This document shows, piece by piece, positions 9,660 to 17,499 of a stretch of DNA of 64,000 nt. The translations under genes and the position numbers were made by a program. A model generated the notes under the pieces. That model had not been told where the DNA came from, searched no databases, and worked only from the letters and a program-made list of their open reading frames with translations. Position 1 is the stretch's first letter, and the number at the start of each line of letters is the position of its first letter. The stretch is taken from positions 19,652 to 83,651 of the forward strand of contig SUYX01000007.1 of the NCBI GenBank assembly GCA_015060225.1, given 5' to 3'. This DNA comes from Bacteroidales bacterium (lineage in GTDB: Bacteria > Bacteroidota > Bacteroidia > Bacteroidales > UBA932).

Positions 9660-9685
9660 AAAAAAAGCCGCTTTTCCAGCGGCTT
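9660..9685 (-). terminator. Intrinsic terminator after tRNA-Lys
   Basis: Perfect 7-bp stem AGCCGCT/AGCGGCT (9667-9673 with 9679-9685), five-base loop, followed on the minus strand by eight T (9660-9667). It begins 8 bp after the tRNA 3' end. Confidence 0.88.
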
Positions 9686-9692
9686 GGTCTGT

Positions 9693-9764
9693 GATCCGTC
9701 TGGGGCTCGAACCCAGGACCCCAACATTAAAAGTGTTGTGCTCTACCTGCTGAGCTAACGAATC
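9693..9764 (-). tRNA. tRNA-Lys (anticodon UUU)
   Basis: A complete 72-nt cloverleaf on the minus strand. Acceptor arms GATTCGT and ACGGATC pair over seven positions with one G-U, discriminator A at 9693. The D arm is GCTC...GAGC, the anticodon stem CAACA/TGTTG encloses loop CTTTTAA giving anticodon UUU, and the T arm contains TTCGAGC. CCA is not encoded. It has its own strong promoter and terminator, so it is a single-gene transcription unit. UUU reads both lysine codons. Confidence 0.95.
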
Positions 9765-9781
9765 ATCCCGTTTTGGGACTG

Positions 9782-9812
9782 CAAATGTAGAGTTTTTTTT
9801 TAAATATACAAA
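9782..9812 (-). promoter_or_regulatory. Consensus promoter of tRNA-Lys
   Basis: TTTG (9809-9812) and TACATTTG (9782-9789) on the minus strand are separated by exactly 19 bp, an exact match to the Bacteroides housekeeping sigma consensus TTTG-N19-TAnnTTTG. An A/T-rich spacer lies between. Predicted start near 9775, about 11 bases before the mature tRNA. Confidence 0.85.
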
Positions 9813-9838
9813 CATTTGCAGCACAATTGATGTAAAAA

Positions 9839-10690
9839 TCATATCTCTTCCACCAGACTATACTCGGCTTCCCAATTTTCTGCCTTAATAATCAATTGGT
9901 TATAAGAATAATCAATCTCCATTCTTATATCCCCCAAATTGGCACACTGTATATCATATCCATTCTCTTCAAGATATTTTCCAATTGGTATATCCCTGTT
10001 TACCAAAATCTTACCCAATGTACCATCCACTTCCCTTTTCCGTATCAGCAGAGAAAGCAGAATATTCTCGGTATCAGGCTGGCGAAGAATTCGTCCGGAA
10101 TATTTTGTATAATAATTGCCCATATCACACAATTCCATATATGTCTGCACTCTGCTTCCCGAAAACCCGCCATCTACATAAAAGCCCCCTTTGGCACATA
10201 GAAGCACCATCTCCACATCAAAATCTACTCCTACCCATCCCTGCAAATATACATCTACAGTTGCAAACTCCTTATGCGGCCTCACCTTAATATAAGAATC
10301 TTCACATTTTGTATTAATCATACTCTTGCAGAAATAGAGAGAATCGGCCTGTATGCCATCCCGTTTGAGCATTGCCGTACCCAATGAATATTTCTCCACC
10401 AGTTCAGTACCTCCCCTGATGTTACCCCAAAGCATGCACCTCACATCTTCATATCTCGGCACCTCAACCACATAGGGGGAGGTATAGTCCCTTCTGTATA
10501 TTGTATCTTTGTATATCATTTCCCCCACTTCATTAAAAAGCCACATCTGCAGTTCCCTTATACTTTTGTCCACATCCTTCAAATCCACTGTAAGATACGA
10601 AGGGCATACATCCCTGTCTTCAAATACCCTGCAGCCCGCGGCTAAAGCAAGGATAGCTCCCAAAAACAAACATTTCAAGCACCTTTCCAT
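9839..10690 (-). CDS. FimB/Mfa2 family fimbrial anchor or tip lipoprotein
   Basis: A 283-residue lipoprotein (signal ending LALAAGC, Cys20) of the FimB/Mfa2 (DUF1812) family. Typical features are the Cys-Pro motif DVCPSYLTVDL soon after the lipidation site, the phrase RELQMWLFNEVGEM and YVVEVPRYEDVRCMLWGN, leading into two transthyretin-like beta domains. In Porphyromonas gingivalis, Mfa2 and FimB anchor the pilus to the outer membrane and limit its length. The gene is last in a four-gene pilus operon and starts 5 bp after the pilin stop codon. Lipidation and position favour an anchor; a tip role is an alternative. Confidence 0.87.
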   Translation of the reverse strand: MERCLKCLFLGAILALAAGCRVFEDRDVCPSYLTVDLKDVDKSIRELQMWLFNEVGEMIYKDTIYRRDYTSPYVVEVPRYEDVRCMLWGNIRGGTELVEKYSLGTAMLKRDGIQADSLYFCKSMINTKCEDSYIKVRPHKEFATVDVYLQGWVGVDFDVEMVLLCAKGGFYVDGGFSGSRVQTYMELCDMGNYYTKYSGRILRQPDTENILLSLLIRKREVDGTLGKILVNRDIPIGKYLEENGYDIQCANLGDIRMEIDYSYNQLIIKAENWEAEYSLVEEI

Positions 10691-10695
10691 ACCTA

Positions 10696-11721
10696 CTAAA
10701 ACTCAACTACACTTTCAGAGAGAGGTTCCCAGTCCTTAACACTAACTGTCGCCGACAATGTACCCTTCTCAACATCCGAATCAGGATCCAGAGAACCTGG
10801 CCTCTTGATGGTCACATCTACCGAATAGCAGCAGTTCCTCTTTACTTCACTCAATTTTACAGGGTAATAATATACTGACCCGTTCAGTTCCCCCTCTATC
10901 ACAACTCTTGTAAACTTGTCCGTATCATTCTCTGCAGCAAATCCGTTCTCAAAGCAATAGAAATAGTGCGGAGTTGCATATCCTGCATCAGAAATTCCAG
11001 TTCCCAGATCATCATAAATCATACCGGCCATCGCACATGCATCAGCATCCTCCTCCAGAGCTTTTCCCTTGTTATAAACCTTAAGATTGTCTCCACTGCC
11101 ATCAAAAATCACTTTTTCTGCCTGAGCATTTAGCAAATAAGCCTTCACATTTTTAAGTTCCATACCCTCATAAGGGCCATCTTTAAAAGCTGTCCTTACA
11201 GATTTGACCTGTATTCGTGCCACAAGCCTTTTTATGGTAAATGATACGGTTGAAGCTATCTGCAGCCGTGCTTCTGTTCCCCCCGTCATTATGAAACTTT
11301 TCAGATTCTCCTGTGCCAGCAATGCCGTCTGCTGCTCAAAAAGGGTACGGGTATTTACCCCCTTCCAGTTTGCCCTGTGAGAATTTGCCACTGCATAAAT
11401 CATCTTGTTGCCTGTAGTTGTCTGAACTTCCAGATTTGTAAGGTTTCCCAATTCAGCTGTTGTGAATTTTCTGTATCCGTCCAATACCCCGTCATCCGGT
11501 TTTCCCTCATTTACCCTGAAAACGAATATCTCCAATGTCTGTATATGGTTGTCATCACTCTGTATGCCATGTCCGTTTCCAACAGCCTTGGTCCCCTCCT
11601 GGGGTTTGAGATTAACATACAGTACACTTTCCATAAGATCTTCAGCCACAACTGGCTGATCCTCCTTGCTGCAGCTGCAGGCCATTACTGCCACTGCCAT
11701 CATAAATAAGATTTTCTTCAT
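10696..11721 (-). CDS. FimA/Mfa1-type major fimbrial subunit (type V pilin)
   Basis: A 341-residue lipoprotein precursor (Cys15 or Cys17 in VMACSC). The body matches the N-terminal domain of the FimA/Mfa1 family: SVLYVNLKPQ, HIQTLEIFVFRVNEG, NKMIYAVANSHRANW, the following FTIKRLVARIQVKSV and the late YYYPVKLSEVKRNCCYSVDVTI. In P. gingivalis such pilins are secreted as lipoproteins, cleaved by an Arg-specific gingipain near the N-terminus and polymerised by strand exchange. Candidate basic cleavage sites here are the Lys residues near 42-48; no strong Arg site is evident. It sits between the OmpA/TPR lipoprotein and the Mfa2-like anchor in the same operon, with gaps of 5-10 bp. Confidence 0.87.
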   Translation of the reverse strand: MKKILFMMAVAVMACSCSKEDQPVVAEDLMESVLYVNLKPQEGTKAVGNGHGIQSDDNHIQTLEIFVFRVNEGKPDDGVLDGYRKFTTAELGNLTNLEVQTTTGNKMIYAVANSHRANWKGVNTRTLFEQQTALLAQENLKSFIMTGGTEARLQIASTVSFTIKRLVARIQVKSVRTAFKDGPYEGMELKNVKAYLLNAQAEKVIFDGSGDNLKVYNKGKALEEDADACAMAGMIYDDLGTGISDAGYATPHYFYCFENGFAAENDTDKFTRVVIEGELNGSVYYYPVKLSEVKRNCCYSVDVTIKRPGSLDPDSDVEKGTLSATVSVKDWEPLSESVVEF

Positions 11722-11731
11722 AATATAGTTT

Positions 11732-13690
11732 TTAAAAATTGTTGAACAATCCGTATTTCTTTATCAAAGCACTTATTTCAGGATCAAGGTTTCCCCTATG
11801 TCTCATTGCTTCATCCTGCTCAACTGAGTTGAGGAAATGCTCTACTGCCAGTTTCTCATCGCCCAGCCTCCCGTACACAACTGCCAGCATGTAATCCCTC
11901 CTGGCATCTCTTGGAAGTCTGCTGAGGATATCCAGAGCTGAGTTGTTATAATCCATACACACATACGCCACAGCTGTATTATAGCAGTCATATGGTCTCA
12001 AGAGTGTTACAGCCCTCTTGTAATCCCTGTTTTTCAAAGCTTCTACGCCACTCATGTAAACGGAATCCAGCACTGTTGTATGCACTGTATCCTTCAACAT
12101 CCCCTTCCTGTGCAGCTTGAAATTGAACTTCACCCTCCTCAAACGGGGATAAATAACCCTCTGCAGATAACCGGAGCCATCCATACCTGTCAAAAGTTCC
12201 TCCCTCCTGTCGGGATCAGTTTCCTTAATACACTTCTCCAGCATTTCAGATCCACATCCAAGAACCGTATCCTTCCGGAGAATGGCATACAGACTCTCCC
12301 AATCTTCAGATATCTCTGTTATCCTTATGTTTCCATTCCCAAAACCCTCAGATTTTCCATTCACATCCCCCTCATATCCGTCATCCTCATTTATCTCCCA
12401 TACACTGCTCTCCAGGGAATCACGGTACTGCCGCATATACTCCATAACATAATTCTTAATAGATTCCCCCCTTCTTCCCGACAGTTTGCTGTTCACATGC
12501 ATCTTCCCCTCAGGGGAGCATGCTGCGGTGATATGAATTGAATCCATTACATAATCTTCATTTGAGAGTATCTGGGAGATATTATCTTTCAATGAGGCCA
12601 GTTCTCTCCAGTTATCTCCTACTCCAGGATCAATTTTCCACTCACCCTTCCTGAACTCAATATTATACATTGCATCAAAATGGAGATCCCTGGATATCAC
12701 CTTTTTGAGATATCTCCCGGTATTGTCTGTGAATGATGAAATTGAACTTATATAAAAGGTAATAGGTTCCGTCCCTTTAAGGGAACATAATCTTCTTCCG
12801 TTGGTATATACCTCCCCATCCATAACCATATCTACCCGCCGTAGTCCTGCTCGGGCTTCAATCCTCTGGAGATAGAAATACCTGATTTTCCCTTTCCCCG
12901 GATCATGCACTACGGAGTCCAGCCTCACACCCCCAACCGGATATGGATCCACTACAAACCTGTTGTAAATCTTTTCGCTGGCCCTGGCCATCCTGCTGTT
13001 GATTCCAGCCAGAATACCTTTTCTGAAATGCTTTCTGGCAGCAGTGTCGGCAACATTATTGCCGTTCCTTGCTACAAATCTCTCCATCATCTTCTCCCTG
13101 TGGTACAGTGTATCCGCCACCTCCTGAGGCACCACCCGTCCCATATAATTGCCGTACATCCGGTATTCCCATTCCTGTACCTTCCTGAATCTGGTCCCGG
13201 TAATGAATATCTTGTCTGCCGCAAGGGTATCGCCAAGAAACATATAGCGTGGCAAGAACCTCACCTGCCACATGCTCCTCTGCAATTGTTCAGGTACAGC
13301 AAGTTCAAAAACAAGGTCAACCACTCCGTTCCTCTCTGCAACATGTCTGAACCTGGCCTCTACAACAATCTCATTGAGCTGCTCTACAGCAACCATCTCC
13401 CCGCTTTCATCATCCATCACGGCATTCATTATTATACTGTTCCCCTGCAGATCTTTAACTTCAATCACCTCCGGAGGTTTCTGTACCGTATCATTTGCCG
13501 GTGCGGAATAAACATCATCCAGACTCCCGACAGCCACCTCAGCCGTCACTCCTCCTTCCCTTACATAGGAGAGTTTCCTCCCTCCTGCGCACCCTACCAT
13601 CATAAGGGCCGCAACCACAACCACAACAATTATTGAAACACGCCTGACAGCCAATGCCCAACAGCACCCCTTATACCCTACAGTTTCCAT
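11732..13690 (-). CDS. Large pilus-operon lipoprotein with OmpA-like and TPR regions
   Basis: A 652-residue protein with an N-terminal membrane segment ending in a lipobox-like MVGC (Cys34). Residues about 95-370 contain repeated beta-strand and charged segments of no recognised family. Around residues 385-425 the segment TAACSPEGKMHVNSKLSGRR looks like the core of an OmpA peptidoglycan-binding domain, and the C-terminal 100 residues (ALKNRDYKRAVTLLRPYDCYN, NNSALDILSRL, LAVEHFLNSVEQDEAM) form about three tetratricopeptide-like helical pairs. It follows the DUF3575 gene with only one base between and precedes the pilin gene by 10 bp. Similar genes accompany DUF3575 in other Bacteroidota pilus loci, so a periplasmic assembly or anchoring role is likely but inferred. 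The exact family name is uncertain. Confidence 0.75.
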   Translation of the reverse strand: METVGYKGCCWALAVRRVSIIVVVVVAALMMVGCAGGRKLSYVREGGVTAEVAVGSLDDVYSAPANDTVQKPPEVIEVKDLQGNSIIMNAVMDDESGEMVAVEQLNEIVVEARFRHVAERNGVVDLVFELAVPEQLQRSMWQVRFLPRYMFLGDTLAADKIFITGTRFRKVQEWEYRMYGNYMGRVVPQEVADTLYHREKMMERFVARNGNNVADTAARKHFRKGILAGINSRMARASEKIYNRFVVDPYPVGGVRLDSVVHDPGKGKIRYFYLQRIEARAGLRRVDMVMDGEVYTNGRRLCSLKGTEPITFYISSISSFTDNTGRYLKKVISRDLHFDAMYNIEFRKGEWKIDPGVGDNWRELASLKDNISQILSNEDYVMDSIHITAACSPEGKMHVNSKLSGRRGESIKNYVMEYMRQYRDSLESSVWEINEDDGYEGDVNGKSEGFGNGNIRITEISEDWESLYAILRKDTVLGCGSEMLEKCIKETDPDRREELLTGMDGSGYLQRVIYPRLRRVKFNFKLHRKGMLKDTVHTTVLDSVYMSGVEALKNRDYKRAVTLLRPYDCYNTAVAYVCMDYNNSALDILSRLPRDARRDYMLAVVYGRLGDEKLAVEHFLNSVEQDEAMRHRGNLDPEISALIKKYGLFNNF

Positions 13691-13691
13691 A

Positions 13692-14249
13692 TCACAACAC
13701 CCTTAAAAGTTGTACCATTATATTTGAAGGGATCAGATAGCCCCCTTCATACTTGCCCAATACCTTTCCGCAAGCAGGACATCCATATTTTGTATATGAG
13801 GTGTATCCCCCCTGCAATCCCACCCCTACATTCAGGTTCCACCTGCTGCTTATCATAAAGGCGTACCCAACTCCAACTCCTGCTCCAACAGCATCCCCTT
13901 CATAAGCATAACGGTCAATTATACCTCCCGTATTATATCTTGCACATCCCAGATTGGCATCCAGGAACCATCCGCTATTGGAGTACCAGAACCAGTACCT
14001 TACCCCAATTGTACCTGCTGCTACCCTATTCTGTACCTGCTTGTCATTGAACTGGAATGTAAAGGGATTATAGCGCCCCCTTATATAAAAGGTCCAGTTG
14101 GGGGCCGTACTTAAACCAAACTCACCATTAATTGTTCCAAGATTAAGATAATCCAGCAGATTGGCTGAAACATGCATATTTTGCCCATATATATATGTGG
14201 TACCAGGAAGCACCAAGGCAAATGCAGCGAACAAAAAGAGTCTTTTCAT
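13692..14249 (-). CDS. DUF3575 outer-membrane beta-barrel protein
   Basis: A 185-residue exported protein with a signal peptide ending near YIYGQ (residue 22). The mature sequence begins MHVSANLLDYLNLGTINGEFGLS, a hallmark of DUF3575, and continues as alternating beta-strands (YIRGRYNPFTFQF, VGVGLQGGYTSYTKYG) ending with a hydrophobic C-terminal strand, as in small outer-membrane barrels. A CPAC motif near residue 160 is unusual in a barrel and may form a disulfide. It is the first gene of the pilus operon and is joined to the OmpA/TPR lipoprotein gene. DUF3575 genes often head FimA-type pilus loci; a role as outer-membrane platform is plausible but unproven. Confidence 0.82.
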   Translation of the reverse strand: MKRLFLFAAFALVLPGTTYIYGQNMHVSANLLDYLNLGTINGEFGLSTAPNWTFYIRGRYNPFTFQFNDKQVQNRVAAGTIGVRYWFWYSNSGWFLDANLGCARYNTGGIIDRYAYEGDAVGAGVGVGYAFMISSRWNLNVGVGLQGGYTSYTKYGCPACGKVLGKYEGGYLIPSNIMVQLLRVL

Positions 14250-14374
14250 TTCCTTTTTTTTGAGGCGAAAATACTCCTACTGCGCCAAAGGGGATACCTG
14301 AAAAAGATAAAGTTTGAATTTTATTGCTCTTTTTAAAAAAAGCAAAACATACATTAATTTAAAACAATTTGAAT

Positions 14375-14917
14375 ATGGAAAAAAAACATTGGTGGAGCCC
14401 CCTCATACTGGGAATTCTGATCCTGGCTCTAGGTATTGTAATCCTTGTTTTCCCACAGGCAAGTTATCTTACAATGACACTCCTTTTTGGAATTGTGATA
14501 GCTTTGTCGGGAATAATGTACATAGGATTGGCATTCTGTAAAGAGGTAAAAGGACGCGGATGGCTCATTGCATCCGGAATAGTTGAAATTATTCTGGGAA
14601 TTTTCCTTACCCTCTCCCCTGCAGTATCTGCTATTGCAATCCCAATCGTTCTCGGATTCTGGCTTTTGTTCAAAGGATTCACACTCATTGGAATGGGATA
14701 TGCATTGAGTAAAATAAAAGGGAGCGGTTGGGGATGGACAATCTTTTCAGCAGTATTGCTGATAATCTGTGGTGCAATAATTCTTCTCCAACCCATATTT
14801 TACGGCATTGAAGCTGTAATATTGTGGAGTGGAGTTTCATTCATCATAGGTGGATGCACCCTCATGAACTACGCATTCAAGCTCAAGGATCTTTATGACG
14901 GGAATATGGAGGAATAA
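14375..14917 (+). CDS. HdeD/DUF308 family membrane protein
   Basis: A protein of about 180 residues made almost wholly of six transmembrane helices in three helical pairs, the DUF308 repeat of HdeD-like proteins. The pairs begin at SPLILGILILALGIVIL, at IASGIVEIILGIFLTLS and at WTIFSAVLLIICGAIILL. HdeD in Escherichia coli is linked to acid resistance at high cell density; the mechanism is unknown. I chose the ATG at 14375 over an in-frame TTG six bases earlier. It stands alone on the plus strand between two minus-strand operons and ends just before the terminator of the converging porin gene. The basic function is not determined. Confidence 0.87.
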   Translation: MEKKHWWSPLILGILILALGIVILVFPQASYLTMTLLFGIVIALSGIMYIGLAFCKEVKGRGWLIASGIVEIILGIFLTLSPAVSAIAIPIVLGFWLLFKGFTLIGMGYALSKIKGSGWGWTIFSAVLLIICGAIILLQPIFYGIEAVILWSGVSFIIGGCTLMNYAFKLKDLYDGNMEE

Positions 14918-14945
14918 AAAAAGGGTGAATCAAAAGTTCACCCTT
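14915..14945 (-). terminator. Terminator overlapping the porin stop codon
   Basis: A perfect 9-bp stem (14921-14929 with 14937-14945) with a seven-base loop is followed on the minus strand by a run of T (14915-14922). The porin stop codon TGA (14930-14932) lies in the loop, so the last codons form one arm. The same hairpin may also end the converging plus-strand transcript. Confidence 0.8.
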
Positions 14946-16165
14946 AATGATGCCTGCAATCTGTTGTTATGATGAAATACATCATTCCGGTCTTTCCGGC
15001 TCCCCCACAAATATTCAACACCTGTTGTCAGTACCGGAGAAACCTTATAAATGAGGTTGGTAACAAAGTAGACACCTTCTCTGTAGATATCCCCCTGCTC
15101 ACCTGAATAATCCTCAGGCAAAAAACATTTCACCTCACTGAATGTAGCGGAAGTTGACAGTTTTTCATTTATGATGTACTGCAATCCCAGATATGATGCA
15201 ACCACTTCAACACCTTTCATTCTTCCGCTTCCTGCATCAACACTCACCATATCAAGCCCCAATCCCTGCAAATCCTGGACATAAGAGGCGATTCCCCGTC
15301 CAAACACACTCTGACTGTAAAGGTTAAGCTTTTTTGTAAGAGGGCTTACTCCACTCAGTTTCACTGCAATACCTGTCTGTGTAGAATTCTTTCCCAATAC
15401 AGCATTATGATACTCCATATTCCTTATCAATCCCGACAATCTCAGCCATCCATTTCCCTCTTTCCATCCATATTGCACATAAAACGGGATATCGGGAAAC
15501 CGCTGGTTCACACCATAATTTCCGGCACTGTAATTTGCATTTACAGATGGCATCTCAAGTCCGGCTCCAACTTTCCAGTGTTCCCCGAACCTCTTCTGCC
15601 AATCTATAACTGTATTGAACAGAAATGTCATTGCATTTGGCCCCTGCTGGTCTATTGTCTGGGCCGCCGCTGCTCCATCAGTAAAGAGGCTTGTGGTATA
15701 TCCCACTGTAAGATTCCTGTATGTGAGATATGCAGCCTTAATGGAAAATCCGTAATTGTCAAGGCCCTCTGCAAAGCCAAAATCAACATAGGCACCCACT
15801 TTGTTCTCTGTATGGGGCAGTGCCACAAAGTTGAAGAAGATATTTGATGAGGCGGCACTCATCTGTACAAGCGAACCGTTCCCGGCCTGAGGCTGCATAG
15901 GGATTGCGCTGGTCACAAAGTACATTGGACTCTCAATAGGATTTCCAAAATCATATGAGAGGGATCCCCTGATATAGCCGCCAATTCCCAGATAAAACTC
16001 CCTTTCCTTACCAATTACTGAGAATCTTGGCATACCTGGTGCATTGAAATATTTGGGGGCATTCTCCTCAAGCACCTTCAATACTACTGTATCCTGCCCA
16101 TTTACCTTTAGGACAGAAAAAGTGGCCGCACATATGCAGGCCACCATAATTTTACACAATTTCAT
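14930..16165 (-). CDS. DcaP-like outer-membrane porin
   Basis: An exported protein of about 411 residues. After a signal peptide ending near KVNG it contains the DcaP signature region REFYLGIGGYIRGSLSYDFG and then alternating beta-strands of a 16-strand type barrel: SSNIFFNFVALPH, VGAYVDFGF, ISKAAYLTYRNLTVGYTTS. It ends in the aromatic strand LQASLRVNF typical of outer-membrane proteins. DcaP proteins form trimeric channels for dicarboxylic acids and other small anionic substrates. I chose the ATG at 16165; an in-frame GTG at 16171 overlaps the stop of the upstream OmpA gene. It is translationally close to that OmpA gene (6 bp) and likely co-transcribed. The substrate cannot be predicted. Confidence 0.82.
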   Translation of the reverse strand: MKLCKIMVACICAATFSVLKVNGQDTVVLKVLEENAPKYFNAPGMPRFSVIGKEREFYLGIGGYIRGSLSYDFGNPIESPMYFVTSAIPMQPQAGNGSLVQMSAASSNIFFNFVALPHTENKVGAYVDFGFAEGLDNYGFSIKAAYLTYRNLTVGYTTSLFTDGAAAAQTIDQQGPNAMTFLFNTVIDWQKRFGEHWKVGAGLEMPSVNANYSAGNYGVNQRFPDIPFYVQYGWKEGNGWLRLSGLIRNMEYHNAVLGKNSTQTGIAVKLSGVSPLTKKLNLYSQSVFGRGIASYVQDLQGLGLDMVSVDAGSGRMKGVEVVASYLGLQYIINEKLSTSATFSEVKCFLPEDYSGEQGDIYREGVYFVTNLIYKVSPVLTTGVEYLWGSRKDRNDVFHHNNRLQASLRVNF

Positions 16166-16170
16166 TTCCA

Positions 16171-17355
16171 CTATTCTTTATCTTCAATTACAACAACCCT
16201 ATTGAGCTGTGCACCTTCAAATTTCTGCTGTGAAGAACCTACCGCATCAATTTTCAACTGTGCAGGATCAATTCCATATTTGTCTACCAATACTTTATAA
16301 ACTGCCTCACCCCTCTTCTGGCTCAACTTCATATTGAACTCAGGAGTACCTGTCTCCTTGTCTGCAGATGCAAAGATTACAAAGTTCTTTCCAGGGAACT
16401 GTTTTATCATATCAGCCATATATCCAAGATTAATAACGGATTTCTCAGTAAGATCTGCTTTACCAATCTCAAAGAAGATTGCAAGGTTAGGCATCAACGG
16501 TACCGGCATTTCCACACTGTTGGCATCATTGAGCTCTTTCTTGACATTCTTGAGCTGCATCTCAAGCACTGACCTCTTCTGGTCGGCCTTCTCCAGCATT
16601 GCCTCCAAAGCAGCTATTTCCTGCACATAGCGGGTATTGTCTTCCACTACAACAAGATCTGATGCTCTTTGGAATCCCCTGGTATTGAATTTATATGTAA
16701 GGCCGGCTGTTACGGTGGCCAATACATTTACCCCGTTGTCTCCCTGGCTGTGGACAAATCTCTGGTTTACAAACATGGTACGCATATCAATACTTATATC
16801 AAATGCATCCGAGAGCCTTAAATTGTGCAACAGGCCAAGATTTGCGGCAAGTTCTTTCTTGGATGTACCGTTGCCCTCACTTCTCGCCAGGCCAAAACCG
16901 GCATAAGGAACAAAATTCCAGAATCTGTCAACTCTTTCACCTCCAATAGCATTAGAGATGTTCCACAAGAAGTCTCCATGAATGTTCATTGTGTTGAATT
17001 TCTCCTTATAGAACCCCTCCTTGTCAATATTGCCCTCTGAATAAGGCAACATGCCGTAGCTCCATCCTTTGGCCTGGAGCCCTGAATACTGCAATCTTAC
17101 TCCTACAGCCGGAGTAATCCACTTGCCCACTGAAATATCAAGGGCAGGAGCCATACGTTTCCCTATTGAACCGTGGGAATCATCATCTCCAAAATAAATC
17201 TGGACACCGCCTCCGGCTGAAACAAACCAATTGTCCCAAAAACCGTTGGTAACATACGGGCCCTTAACATTCTGGATCTCTATTACTGTTTCATCTTGTG
17301 CAAACACCGGTAAGCACATTATTGAAACCATCATAATCATAAAAACTTTTTTCAT
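16171..17355 (-). CDS. OmpA family outer-membrane protein
   Basis: A 394-residue protein with a signal peptide of 19 residues (cleavage after PVFA), an N-terminal beta-barrel (about 25-215, for example WFVSAGGGVQIYFGDDDSHG), a short coiled coil (about 225-265, ALEAMLEKADQKRSVLEMQL) and a C-terminal OmpA peptidoglycan-binding domain (about 275-390). That domain contains LAIFFEIGKADLTEKS, FVIFASADKETGTPEFNMKL and SQKRGEAVYKVLVDKYG. Such proteins tie the outer membrane to the cell wall and are abundant in Bacteroidota. It precedes the porin gene by a few bases and probably forms a two-gene operon with it. Confidence 0.93.
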   Translation of the reverse strand: MKKVFMIMMVSIMCLPVFAQDETVIEIQNVKGPYVTNGFWDNWFVSAGGGVQIYFGDDDSHGSIGKRMAPALDISVGKWITPAVGVRLQYSGLQAKGWSYGMLPYSEGNIDKEGFYKEKFNTMNIHGDFLWNISNAIGGERVDRFWNFVPYAGFGLARSEGNGTSKKELAANLGLLHNLRLSDAFDISIDMRTMFVNQRFVHSQGDNGVNVLATVTAGLTYKFNTRGFQRASDLVVVEDNTRYVQEIAALEAMLEKADQKRSVLEMQLKNVKKELNDANSVEMPVPLMPNLAIFFEIGKADLTEKSVINLGYMADMIKQFPGKNFVIFASADKETGTPEFNMKLSQKRGEAVYKVLVDKYGIDPAQLKIDAVGSSQQKFEGAQLNRVVVIEDKE

Positions 17356-17499
17356 ACGCCTGAATTTTAAATTAAACCGCTTTACCTACTCAACACACAT
17401 CATCCCAATTTGTTTTGTCAGGCCCCAAAATTTTCAAAACAAGAACATTCCGCCTCTTTCTTTGTTTGTATTTGGAAACTGAATAAATGAATTGGAGCA

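Noticed and set aside
9567..9842. Open frame of 91 codons on the minus strand
   Set aside because: It runs through the tRNA-Lys gene, its promoter and its terminator, and resembles no protein family; the frame is incidental.
12080..12541. Plus-strand frame of 153 codons
   Set aside because: Antisense to the same pilus-operon lipoprotein gene and without family features.
12905..13636. Plus-strand frame of 243 codons
   Set aside because: Antisense to the pilus-operon lipoprotein; His and Pro rich shadow frame without a recognisable start region.
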